Shown here: piece by piece, positions 1-8,425 of the stretch
Numbering within the stretch: position 1 is the first letter of the stretch
Layout of the letters: every line of letters starts with the position of its first letter
Source: Pontibacter mangrovi
Lineage (GTDB): Bacteria > Bacteroidota > Bacteroidia > Cytophagales > Hymenobacteraceae
DNA: 60,080 nucleotides
NCBI RefSeq assembly: GCF_006385705.1
Contig: NZ_VFRQ01000019.1
Location: 1 to 60,080, forward strand
Reading direction: 5' to 3'
The notes under the pieces: generated by a model
Told to the model about the DNA's origin: nothing
What the model saw: the letters and a program-made list of their open reading frames with translations, nothing else
The model's database searches: none
Translations under genes and position numbers: made by a program

Positions 1-103
1 TGCCGATGTTGACGAGCTCGCGGCCGCTGTAGCGCTCCATCAGGTAGAGGCAGGCCTCGGCCAGGTCGTCGGCAAAGAGGAACTCGCGGCGCGTGGGGCC
101 GAG
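1..103 (-). pseudogene. 5'-truncated GDP-L-fucose synthase fragment
   Basis: Read on the minus strand, this piece encodes a stretch containing GPTRREFLFADDLAEACLYL and then a GRELVNIG motif. Both are characteristic of the second half of GDP-L-fucose synthase, an SDR enzyme that converts GDP-4-keto-6-deoxymannose to GDP-fucose. Everything before this motif is missing: going upstream the frame runs into unrelated codons and a stop at about 134-136, and the wecA-like gene ends at 143. The piece continues off the left edge, so its 3' end is not visible. Its high GC contrasts with the neighbouring AT-rich operon. It is most simply a recombination scar, where the polysaccharide operon replaced the first part of a sugar-nucleotide gene. 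Confidence 0.7.
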
Positions 104-142
104 ATAGCTATTGTAAGAAGTTAAATTGAAATATTACGGTCG

Positions 143-1207
143 CTACGCTAGCTGCTTTTCTAACGCACCATTCTTGCTACGCAGCATCAACACTGGCAGT
201 TGGCAAAATACAAAAGCCGTTACCACTATCAGAAACAGCACAACATGCTGCCCCAGCTCTTGTGACACAAGGGTAAGCAAAATAAAGTAGAGATTAGCTG
301 CATAAAGAATTACAGCTGACCTTCTGTGGCTATAGCCCAGGTCAAGCAGCATGTGGTGGATGTGGTTGCGGTCGGCACTGAAAGGAGAGCGTTTTTGTAG
401 AATACGAATTGTAAAAACACGCAGGGTATCTACCAGGGGAATGATTAGGATTGCCAGCGCTACCAGGGGTGTGGAGATGGGCTGTAGGCTAATAGGTTCA
501 ATGATTAGCTCTGCATTTAAAAACCGGACACACAAAACGGAAAGTACAAATCCAATAACCAAAGCGCCCCCGTCCCCCATGAATATCTTAGCTTTGGCAA
601 AGTTATAACGCAGAAAAGCCAGCAAAGCCCCTGCCGTGGCAAAAGCAATAGCCGCCGCGTTGACATTGCCGTTGTATAGGAAAAGCGCTCCGAAGGCCGC
701 AGAGGCAATCGTACCAACCCCTCCTGCCAATCCATTAATGCCATCGATTAGGTTGACGGCATTGATAATAACGACAAAGACAAACAGAGTAAAGAGAACA
801 CTGATAACATAAGGCAGCTCATTTAATCCTAAAAGGCCGTAAAAGCTATGGATTCGTAAGTCTCCGTAGACAATAACCAAACCGGAGGCGACCAGAAGCC
901 CTACCAGCTTTTTAAGCGGATCTATGGCTACAATATCGTCTTTCAGGCCCAGCAGGAAGATGATCACCAGCGAGAGGACGATCCAACGGAGCAGACTGAA
1001 GTTGAAGCCCTCTGCCCAAAAGAGAACAGAGAAAAAGATACCCGCAAAAATGGCAACGCCCCCTAGGGCAGGAATTGTCTGGTGGTGCAGCTTTCGTTCA
1101 TTCGGCTCATCAAACAAGTTACGTAGTGATGCCACTTTGATTACTGAGGGAACAGCAAAATAAGTGATAATAAAAGCGGTAAGAAAAAATGTAAAAATTT
1201 GTATCAT
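143..1207 (-). CDS. WecA/TagO-like undecaprenyl-phosphate sugar-1-phosphate transferase
   Basis: This 354-residue polytopic membrane protein belongs to the MraY/WecA family, which transfers HexNAc-1-phosphate from a UDP-sugar to undecaprenyl phosphate and so starts a lipid-linked glycan at the inner membrane. Family motifs are in order: a conserved Asp pair at residues 90-91 after a helix, NLIDGINGL at 152-160 with the family Asp at 155, the MGDGG loop at 210-214, and a cytoplasmic DRNHIHH box at 289-295. About ten hydrophobic segments are visible and the length is normal for the family. It is the last intact gene of the leftward operon, which suggests it starts the repeat unit built by the upstream genes. 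The exact sugar (GlcNAc, QuiNAc or similar) cannot be read from the sequence. Confidence 0.9.
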   Translation of the reverse strand: MIQIFTFFLTAFIITYFAVPSVIKVASLRNLFDEPNERKLHHQTIPALGGVAIFAGIFFSVLFWAEGFNFSLLRWIVLSLVIIFLLGLKDDIVAIDPLKKLVGLLVASGLVIVYGDLRIHSFYGLLGLNELPYVISVLFTLFVFVVIINAVNLIDGINGLAGGVGTIASAAFGALFLYNGNVNAAAIAFATAGALLAFLRYNFAKAKIFMGDGGALVIGFVLSVLCVRFLNAELIIEPISLQPISTPLVALAILIIPLVDTLRVFTIRILQKRSPFSADRNHIHHMLLDLGYSHRRSAVILYAANLYFILLTLVSQELGQHVVLFLIVVTAFVFCQLPVLMLRSKNGALEKQLA

Positions 1208-1314
1208 GAGAAGCCGCTTGTTAAGCTAACACAAGAAAAAGTTGATCTTTATATTTGTAGCTGAAAATTGCAAACAATATAAGTCTATTTCAACTACAAA
1301 TATAAAGATATTTA

Positions 1315-2484
1315 TTACTTAATATAGGAAGTAATTGAAGCTGACAACTTTTTATTAATCGTTTCTCTTTTAAAATTCTCAATGAATGTCTTCCTGTATT
1401 CATTTTTATAACGATACGCTTTTAATTGCTTCACAAAGCTATCTACATCACAAGGTTTAAATAGTATCTTGTTTGACAAATACTGATCGATAAATTTACT
1501 TGCATAACCGGCTACTCCGGCAATAACAGGTTTATCAAAGGTGCCTAGTTCAAAAACTTTAGAAGGCAACACTTTTTCAAATGCTTTGTAGTCGTTTAAA
1601 TGGATAAACAAAAAATCAGCCTCTCCATAGAGTTGAATTAGCTCTTTCCGTTGAACAGGTTGTCGTAACTCAACATTATTAACTTTATGGGCGACTATTT
1701 CATCTAGGAGCTTCTGCTTGGCTCCCCCATCCCCGATGATCACGAACTTATATTCCTTCCCTAACTTGGCAGCGGCTTGAGGTACTATTTTATGAAGTCC
1801 CTGGCCCTCTCCAATATTACCCGCATACATAATGGTCTTGACGGTGCCGGGCTTCTCCTCTGAAAGCGGTAAGCTCAAAAACACATCATCAATGCCATTT
1901 GGGTAAGAAGAGTAGGACGGTTTTCCATACTTCGTAAAATACCCTTTGAATCCCTCAGAGATCAGATTAATGTGCGTAGCATTAGAAAAGACCTTTCTTT
2001 CCACTCTTCGAAAGACAGGCACCAGTGTTTTCTGGACAGCGATGTTTTTCACGACATCTTCTATCGTATCGATAAAGATGTCGCGTATGTCCAGGTAAAG
2101 AGGGATGTTTTGCTTCTTGGCAATCGTATAGCCTAAGTACGCTGTAAAAAGCTTCGAAGAGGAGGCAAAAACTAGATCGTATTGCTTGTTCTTGGTAAGT
2201 TTTCTTACTTGCGAGAAATATGACCAGAATGACTTCACTTGATCTGAAAAGCCATTTTTATGGACAGGTATATCTAACCTATGAATCAGCAGGTTGTCAC
2301 GCACTTCCTGAGCCGGAGCTGCAGTTTTAAAGCTACTGTATCTGTTAGGTTTTGTGGTAAATAGCTCTACTGTTGCTTTGCCCTTAACTTGTTTAGCCAA
2401 TTCTGCCGCCAAAGATGAGTTACGGAAAGAGCAGGCACTTAAGTCCGGCTCAAAAAAAAAGGAAAGGTATAGGATGTTTTTCAT
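1315..2484 (-). CDS. Glycosyltransferase family 4 (GT-B)
   Basis: This 389-residue protein begins with an N-terminal GT-B Rossmann half that opens with a FFFEPDLSACSFRN stretch typical of WcaI/RfaB-like GT4 enzymes. The C-terminal nucleotide-sugar half holds MYAGNIGEGQGL near residue 220 and a donor-binding segment PSKVFELGTFDKPVIAG near 305-320, including the family Glu. No signal peptide or membrane helix is seen, so it should act at the inner face of the cytoplasmic membrane. Its start lies one base beyond the stop of the heparinase-like gene, so the two are almost certainly co-translated. Donor and acceptor sugars are not predictable. Confidence 0.87.
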   Translation of the reverse strand: MKNILYLSFFFEPDLSACSFRNSSLAAELAKQVKGKATVELFTTKPNRYSSFKTAAPAQEVRDNLLIHRLDIPVHKNGFSDQVKSFWSYFSQVRKLTKNKQYDLVFASSSKLFTAYLGYTIAKKQNIPLYLDIRDIFIDTIEDVVKNIAVQKTLVPVFRRVERKVFSNATHINLISEGFKGYFTKYGKPSYSSYPNGIDDVFLSLPLSEEKPGTVKTIMYAGNIGEGQGLHKIVPQAAAKLGKEYKFVIIGDGGAKQKLLDEIVAHKVNNVELRQPVQRKELIQLYGEADFLFIHLNDYKAFEKVLPSKVFELGTFDKPVIAGVAGYASKFIDQYLSNKILFKPCDVDSFVKQLKAYRYKNEYRKTFIENFKRETINKKLSASITSYIK

Positions 2485-2485
2485 A

Positions 2486-4066
2486 CTAATTTAAAAAGCT
2501 GATCGTAGTAATTAGCTTATCATGAAAGCGGACAGCAACACGCTGCCCCTCCAGATAAGAATTATATCCATCAGCCATTTGATATGGTGAAAGATTCACT
2601 GAGAGTGCTTCGTTGAATGTGAGCGAGATATAATTATCAACCACGATAGTACTTCCCTTTTGCTGCACTTCCCGATCCGGGTGAATGTGGAAATAAGCAA
2701 CTATTTCAGTTGCCTCTTCGCCCTGCACTTCGTCCTTTATAACAACTTTTTCACTAAAAATGAATTCACGCGTATGGGTTACCCCAATGTTTTTATAGCC
2801 ATCATGTGAGGCTCGTAGCTGAGTTATCTCATCTTTTTCAATTTTTACCTGCGCCCTGCTCCCTACCCGAAAAGAACTCCAAACCTGAGATTGATTCCGC
2901 CCATTAACAACGACTGTATTATGTGATGCTGAGGAACGTTCTAGCGCCCTGCGTTTATCGGTTTGATAGGTTGAGGTACCCACCTCCACAAATAAGGGCT
3001 TTTTATCCGCGTACATTACAAAAGACAAGGCGTCTGCGTGCCCATGTCCCGGCTGATAGGAGGGTCCGATTGCCGCCACATCCACGATGCATTCGTAACT
3101 TTTAAAACCATACTTTCGATAACCAGAATCAGATAGATTCAGCGCCTCATCGGCTACTATACCTAACTCTGCAGCATACTGCAGAAGAAAGGCGCTGTTA
3201 TAAGAGATACCGTTCGCGCTATCATTAAAATGCGGGATATCCCCATTTAAATAGGTCATGTGCTGTAGCCACGAAGACATCTTCACAGCCTTTTCCTGCA
3301 GAAAAGATTCAAAAGCCGGATCCTTACCTTTCCAAGTGGAATACCAATCCAACAGCTCCAATAAACGGAAGAAGATGATTTGGTGGTACATGGGACTGAG
3401 CTCAAAATGAGCGCCGTCTGATAAGACCTGTTCTTCTAGTTCTTCCTGCAACAGTTGTTGTGCCTTTGAAACCCATTTTCCGTTCGAGAAAAAGGCTCCT
3501 CCCATCATTAGGGCAAATGCATTCTCTAATAAGTGGTTGCCCAGCAAATGGAATTCTGGACGGCAGTATAGGAAGTTCAGCTCGCCCTGGAGTGCCGATA
3601 AGATACTATCATCCTGAAATTTTCTTGCACTCAGCAGTCGGATCGTATTAATTGCTCTCAGCGAAGCAGGATAAGGCTCCAGTGGTAGCCGACCTTCTCT
3701 TAGCCAAGCATGTAATGACTTCAGCCATCCGATTCGTTTCGCTAACGGTAAATCCTCTTGCAGGAGGTAGTTTACATACTGCAAATTATAATTCCACAAT
3801 TTGCCGTATTTGCTAAGCGACCAATCGATGGCTTCTCCAAAGGTTGCTGTCTGATTCAAGAAGATGAAAGTACCATCTTCTCGAGCTGCAGGATATACAG
3901 GGGGCAAGGTTACAAAACGAAGAAAATGGACATCATCCACTTTATAACCCTGCTCATACGCTGTTAGTTTGCCCGGCTTGTTTAAGCGGTACTGCACCTG
4001 GTAGCGTAACTGCTTAACTTTAAGGTGTTTTACCGTGTTATACAGCTGTAGAACCTTCGACAACAT
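2486..4066 (-). CDS. Heparinase II/III family protein
   Basis: This 526-residue protein has an alpha/alpha-toroid N-terminal half and a beta-sandwich C-terminal half of the heparinase II/III type. Diagnostic segments are GHGHADALSFVMY near residues 343-355 and ERSSASHNTVVVNG near 377-390, matching the conserved His/Asp and Ser-His-Asn-Thr regions of the family. Characterised relatives cleave uronic-acid-containing glycans by beta-elimination. There is no signal peptide, so a cytoplasmic location is predicted, which is odd for a lyase. Its first 29 bases overlap the end of the upstream WecB-type epimerase gene. Similar proteins are known in O-antigen or exopolysaccharide clusters beside a two-domain dehydrogenase and a WecB, but their role there is unclear. 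They may edit a uronic-acid intermediate (inference). Confidence 0.88.
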   Translation of the reverse strand: MLSKVLQLYNTVKHLKVKQLRYQVQYRLNKPGKLTAYEQGYKVDDVHFLRFVTLPPVYPAAREDGTFIFLNQTATFGEAIDWSLSKYGKLWNYNLQYVNYLLQEDLPLAKRIGWLKSLHAWLREGRLPLEPYPASLRAINTIRLLSARKFQDDSILSALQGELNFLYCRPEFHLLGNHLLENAFALMMGGAFFSNGKWVSKAQQLLQEELEEQVLSDGAHFELSPMYHQIIFFRLLELLDWYSTWKGKDPAFESFLQEKAVKMSSWLQHMTYLNGDIPHFNDSANGISYNSAFLLQYAAELGIVADEALNLSDSGYRKYGFKSYECIVDVAAIGPSYQPGHGHADALSFVMYADKKPLFVEVGTSTYQTDKRRALERSSASHNTVVVNGRNQSQVWSSFRVGSRAQVKIEKDEITQLRASHDGYKNIGVTHTREFIFSEKVVIKDEVQGEEATEIVAYFHIHPDREVQQKGSTIVVDNYISLTFNEALSVNLSPYQMADGYNSYLEGQRVAVRFHDKLITTISFLN

Positions 4067-5159
4067 TTACTTCAAAGATTGTGCATAAGTGTTCTACAAT
4101 TCGTTCTGCCGTATGGCCATCCCAAAGTTTTGGAATGCCACCTTTTTTCCAATTTCCGGCAAAGAGTACCTCCAATGCTTTCTCAAGCGCTTTGGGGTTG
4201 GTTCCAATTAACTCATTTGTACCAATGGTGCAGGTCTCAGGTCTTTCTGTAGATGTTCTCAGGGTCATACAAGGTACTCCCATCACAGTGGTTTCTTCTG
4301 TAATACCACCTGAATCCGTTACCACGCCTTTGGCATGCTGCACCAGGTAATTAAACTCTAGGTAACCCAGCGGGTCCACCACCTTAACATTGTTTAGCTT
4401 GATACCGAACTTCTCGATGTTATTCCGTGTACGCGGGTGCATCGGAAATATAATAGGGAGCTGTTCTGTCCCTTGTTCCAGCACATCTAACAGGCTCTTC
4501 AACTGTTCGGCATCGTCTACGTTAGACGGCCGGTGCAGCGTCATCACCAGGTATTCTTTCTCCTTCAGGCCAAGCTCCTGCCAGAACGGTGGTTGCTGAA
4601 ACTTTGGCATCTGCTTCAGCAGCGTATCAATCATCGTATTCCCCACAAAGAAGATCCGCTCCTGCTCAATACCGCTGTTCAACAGGTTCTGATTGGCAAT
4701 ATCTGAAGTTGTAAAAAAGTAGTTTGTGATGCTATCTGTTACTAGCCTGTTGATTTCTTCAGGCATAGCCCAATCACCAGAGCGGATACCTGCCTCTACG
4801 TGGGCCACTGGTATCTGTAGCTTTTGCGCTGTAATGGCACAGGCCATAGTAGAGGTTACGTCCCCTACTACCAGCACAAGCTCAGGTCGGTTTTCCAGAA
4901 GCTCTTTTTCGAAACGCACCATAATGGCAGCCGTTTGCTCTGCCTGCGTGCCCCCTCCAGCCTCCAGGTTTGCATCGGGCTCCGGAATGCCCAGCTGCTC
5001 AAAAAAGTCACCGGACATTTTTTTATCATAATGCTGGCCGGTATGGATCAGTCGGTAAGACATATCTTTTCCCTGTTGTGCTGCATTTCTGATTGCCTCA
5101 ATGATTGGGGCAATTTTCATGAAGTTAGGGCGGGCACCGGCAATAATAGTAACAAGCAT
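4038..5159 (-). CDS. wecB: UDP-N-acetylglucosamine 2-epimerase, non-hydrolysing (divergent copy)
   Basis: This 373-residue GT-B-fold epimerase interconverts UDP-GlcNAc and UDP-ManNAc or a modified derivative. Visible motifs are the N-terminal IAGARPNFMK, HTGQHYDKKMS, GDVTSTMACA, HVEAGIRSGDWAMPEEINR near residues 120-137, and a C-terminal TDSGGITEE donor loop. It differs from the second copy at 11483-12601, which carries the canonical GTRPEAIKMAP opening, so the two are not a recent duplication and may use different UDP-sugars. The gene lies 12 bases downstream of the two-domain dehydrogenase and overlaps the heparinase-like gene, forming a tight biosynthetic block. Confidence 0.92.
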   Translation of the reverse strand: MLVTIIAGARPNFMKIAPIIEAIRNAAQQGKDMSYRLIHTGQHYDKKMSGDFFEQLGIPEPDANLEAGGGTQAEQTAAIMVRFEKELLENRPELVLVVGDVTSTMACAITAQKLQIPVAHVEAGIRSGDWAMPEEINRLVTDSITNYFFTTSDIANQNLLNSGIEQERIFFVGNTMIDTLLKQMPKFQQPPFWQELGLKEKEYLVMTLHRPSNVDDAEQLKSLLDVLEQGTEQLPIIFPMHPRTRNNIEKFGIKLNNVKVVDPLGYLEFNYLVQHAKGVVTDSGGITEETTVMGVPCMTLRTSTERPETCTIGTNELIGTNPKALEKALEVLFAGNWKKGGIPKLWDGHTAERIVEHLCTIFEVNVVEGSTAV

Positions 5160-5171
5160 ATTATTAAGGGT

Positions 5172-7349
5172 TTAAACAGAAGCTACGTATAGCTCCTTCT
5201 CTTCACTTTTAAGTTCTGTTTTCTTATTTTGAACATTGACCCACTGCCCAGTCTTCAGGCTTTCTATAGCTGCAAAGCTGGCAAGCGTGGTATTTACAAT
5301 TTCATCCATTGGAATAATTGCCTCTCCCCCATTTCTCACATTCTCAACAAGCAGACTGAATTGGTTGGCATGTCCCTTGTCTTGCCCAGATGAAGCTGAA
5401 GAGAAACCTTTGAATCCGTACCCCTTCAAGCTTCTCCAGTTATCCAGCACCAGGGTCTTCTCTTGACTGTATACCTCTACCCTCTCTTTTGCATAAGCCT
5501 TACTACCGTTGGCAAAGTAGTTTATGACAGCATTGGTACCATTCTCGTATTGCAATAGGATGGTGGCGTTATCTGTATTTTCTTCCGGGTTTACCCCCAT
5601 AGCATTCATGCATACTAACTTGACCATTGATCCTGCTAAATAAGAGCAAAGGTCAATAAAATGGCAAGCTTCCCCGATGATTCGGCCACCGCCAGTTTCC
5701 ATATCCTGTACCCAGGAATCTGCCGGAATAAAACCGGCATTGATGGTTGCTACTATATTAATAGGGGTATCACTGTTGCCAACGAGCTTCTTCATTTTGG
5801 CTGCCAAAGGAGCGAAACGCCTGTTGAATCCAACATTGATAGTTTTCTTTTTTAAAGAATAAGCTCCAATGATTTCACTAAGTTCTTGCTCATTTAACGC
5901 GAGTGGCTTTTCAACAAATACATGCTTATCTGCCTGTAGTGCTTCCACGACCATAGAGGCATGCATATTATGCCGTGTAGTTACCAGCACAAGATCTACT
6001 TCCGGGTCCAGCAGAAGCTGTTTATAGTCGGTCGTTGTGTTTGCAATACCATACTTTTTAGCAAGCGTAGTACTAGATAAGCCTCCCGAACTGGCAATAT
6101 ACTTTATGGAGGCATTGGCCTTTTTCAAGGATGGTAGAATCATGGCGCTGGTAAAGTTTCCTGCACCAATTATACCCAGAACACCCTTTTGGTCAGAAAA
6201 GGAATTAGTTAGTAAATTGACAACTCTCTCTGGTGTCTGATTTTTATCTTCGTATACCAGTATGGAAGCAATAGAACCAGATGAGGACATGTTACCATAT
6301 ATCTGCTCGTACTCAGCTAGCGGCACACGTTCTGTTATGAGAGGAGTGACATCCAAAACACCAGAGCTAATGGCGTGCAACACAGCCTCAAAATTCCGCT
6401 TTTCGGTCCAGCGTACAAAGCCAATCGGGTAATCATTCCCTTTTTGCTCGTAGCTTTCATCGTAGCGGCCAGGGCCATAGGAGCAGGATACCTGAAAGGT
6501 AAGTTCCTTTTCGTAAAAATCGGCACGGCTGATGTCCAACCCAATCACACCGATCAACACAATACGCCCGCGCTTCCTGGACATTTGAGCAGCCTGGGCG
6601 ATAATCTCATTGCTTTTATTAGAAGCAGTGATGACCACAGCATCAGCACCAATCTCATTAGTTACTGTCTGCACCAACTTTACCTGGTTAATACCTTCGG
6701 CAGGATTGTAAGCTAATATACCAGCTTGTTCGGCAAGCTTCACCTTGCGAGCATCAAAATCGAACCCTATCACCCTGCAGCCGTTAGCCTTCAGCATCTG
6801 CGCTGTAAGCAAGCCAATAAGACCAAGTCCCACTACTACAACAGTTTCACCGAAGGTCGGATTAACTAAGCGTATGCCCTGTAAACCTATAGCTCCAATT
6901 ACAGTAAACGCCGCTTCTTCGTCTGATATATTATCCGGAATACGAGCTGCCAGGTTCTGAGGAACAGAGACGTACTCCGCATGATGCCCATTGGACGCTA
7001 CTCGATCACCAACCTTAAATTCATTAACCCCTTTCCCAACAGCTACAACCTTACCGACATTACAATACCCTAATGGCAATGGCTGACCTAGCTTGTTGAA
7101 GACAGCATCCATCGTAGGTTTTAGCCCATCCGTTTTCACCTTATCCAGCACCTGCTTCACCTTATCTGGTTGTTGGCGGGCTTTTTGTAGAAAATTGGCT
7201 TTACCAAATTCAACCAGCATGCGTTCTGTACCAAGTGATACTAGGCTACGGCTTGTTTGGACAAGTACTTGCCCGGATTTGACTATAGGTGCAGGGACTT
7301 CTTCTAATATTGTGTCCCCAGATTTAAGATCTTGTATAATTTGTTTCAT
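5172..7349 (-). CDS. Two-domain oxidoreductase: zinc-type alcohol dehydrogenase-like plus Gfo/Idh/MocA
   Basis: This 725-residue fusion has residues 1 to about 355 as a medium-chain alcohol dehydrogenase-like domain, with a nucleotide-binding GLGLIGLLTA loop near 173. Residues from about 385 to 705 form a Gfo/Idh/MocA domain with its own Rossmann motif GIIGAGNFTSAMI near 392, HVFVEKPLAL, and GFNRRFAPLA near 510. Such fusions are found almost only in polysaccharide loci, where they are presumed to oxidise and reduce sugars or sugar nucleotides; none is assigned a firm substrate here. The start codon overlaps the upstream glycosyltransferase stop as ATGA, so the two are translationally coupled. 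The next gene downstream is a WecB-type epimerase. Confidence 0.9.
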   Translation of the reverse strand: MKQIIQDLKSGDTILEEVPAPIVKSGQVLVQTSRSLVSLGTERMLVEFGKANFLQKARQQPDKVKQVLDKVKTDGLKPTMDAVFNKLGQPLPLGYCNVGKVVAVGKGVNEFKVGDRVASNGHHAEYVSVPQNLAARIPDNISDEEAAFTVIGAIGLQGIRLVNPTFGETVVVVGLGLIGLLTAQMLKANGCRVIGFDFDARKVKLAEQAGILAYNPAEGINQVKLVQTVTNEIGADAVVITASNKSNEIIAQAAQMSRKRGRIVLIGVIGLDISRADFYEKELTFQVSCSYGPGRYDESYEQKGNDYPIGFVRWTEKRNFEAVLHAISSGVLDVTPLITERVPLAEYEQIYGNMSSSGSIASILVYEDKNQTPERVVNLLTNSFSDQKGVLGIIGAGNFTSAMILPSLKKANASIKYIASSGGLSSTTLAKKYGIANTTTDYKQLLLDPEVDLVLVTTRHNMHASMVVEALQADKHVFVEKPLALNEQELSEIIGAYSLKKKTINVGFNRRFAPLAAKMKKLVGNSDTPINIVATINAGFIPADSWVQDMETGGGRIIGEACHFIDLCSYLAGSMVKLVCMNAMGVNPEENTDNATILLQYENGTNAVINYFANGSKAYAKERVEVYSQEKTLVLDNWRSLKGYGFKGFSSASSGQDKGHANQFSLLVENVRNGGEAIIPMDEIVNTTLASFAAIESLKTGQWVNVQNKKTELKSEEKELYVASV

Positions 7350-8425
7350 TTAATATTATTTAACAAACTAACTTCAACCATTTTTTTAAATTCAAATTCT
7401 TTTTCGAAAAGTCGCCTTCCATTCGTTCCCAATCTTTTACTTACTTCAATAAAACTATCACATTTAAGTCTTCCCCAACTTTCGTCATAATTATAGTTAA
7501 CAGTCAGTCCAATTTCTTCTGAAACAATAAAATTAGAGTTCTGAACTTCTGGATTAGTAATTACAGGGATTCCCAGCATCATTGCATCATAAACTTTATT
7601 TGAGGCAGCTAGACGGTTTATTTCTAATGCTGGGTCATACAAAGAAAAAATCCCACAACAATGAAGTATTTTTTTGAATAATTCGGCCTGTGGAAGGTAA
7701 TCATAATAGGTAATATTATTAAGCTTAACAAAATCTTGCTTCAGGGATAAATTATAGAATTTCCCAATTAAAGTAAAATTAACACGAGGATTATCTTTAG
7801 CAAAAGCTAATATTGAAAGAATGCCTCTTCCTTCAGATATATTGCCAATAACTGCAAAAGAGTGATTTAACTCCCGCTTTTCAAACTTACCTGAAAAATA
7901 ATCTTGGGGACTATTATATATAATAATATTATTGTGTTTATGATCAAGAATTCTATTCTTGTCAACATGTATCACATATTTAGCATTCTTCATTATATGC
8001 GCATCAATTTTCATTAATATTTTTTTCAAAAATGATGGCATAGAGTAACTCAGAGCAAAAGAGTCATGTACTTCATAAATATATGGAACTTTTGTAAACG
8101 GTTTTGTTACAAAAAACACCAAAGCAGTGTCAAAATTTACTGCTATATTCTCTATATTTTGTATTTTTTTATAATTTTTAATAATAAACAGCAATAAATT
8201 AGCAGTAAATCCTATATACTTCATCACTAACTTCTTTTTATTACCATATCCTCCCCCTCGGATTAAATAATGAGCGCTTTCGTTAAAATCAAATTTTAAA
8301 GATTCTTCGCTTCTTTGCCAGCCATACAGACGAAAAGGAACTCTATGATCAGAAAATATTCTAAAATATTTCTGTAACCTGACGTTAGAAACATCATCAC
8401 TTTTATAAAAATTGAAAGCCCTCAT
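7346..8425 (-). CDS. GT-B glycosyltransferase (family 4-like)
   Basis: This 359-residue protein has a weakly conserved N-terminal half with YIYEVHDSFA near residues 115-125, a GT4-type acceptor-domain motif. Its C-terminal half has IGNISEGRGI near 190-200 and a donor-site segment with NRLAASNKVYDAMMLGIPVI in which the usual E-x7-E is only partly kept. Codon use is strongly AT-rich, like its polymerase and flippase neighbours, which is usual for strain-specific glycan genes. It shares one base with the preceding polymerase gene (TAATG) and four with the next gene. The transferred sugar is unknown. Confidence 0.78.
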   Translation of the reverse strand: MRAFNFYKSDDVSNVRLQKYFRIFSDHRVPFRLYGWQRSEESLKFDFNESAHYLIRGGGYGNKKKLVMKYIGFTANLLLFIIKNYKKIQNIENIAVNFDTALVFFVTKPFTKVPYIYEVHDSFALSYSMPSFLKKILMKIDAHIMKNAKYVIHVDKNRILDHKHNNIIIYNSPQDYFSGKFEKRELNHSFAVIGNISEGRGILSILAFAKDNPRVNFTLIGKFYNLSLKQDFVKLNNITYYDYLPQAELFKKILHCCGIFSLYDPALEINRLAASNKVYDAMMLGIPVITNPEVQNSNFIVSEEIGLTVNYNYDESWGRLKCDSFIEVSKRLGTNGRRLFEKEFEFKKMVEVSLLNNIK

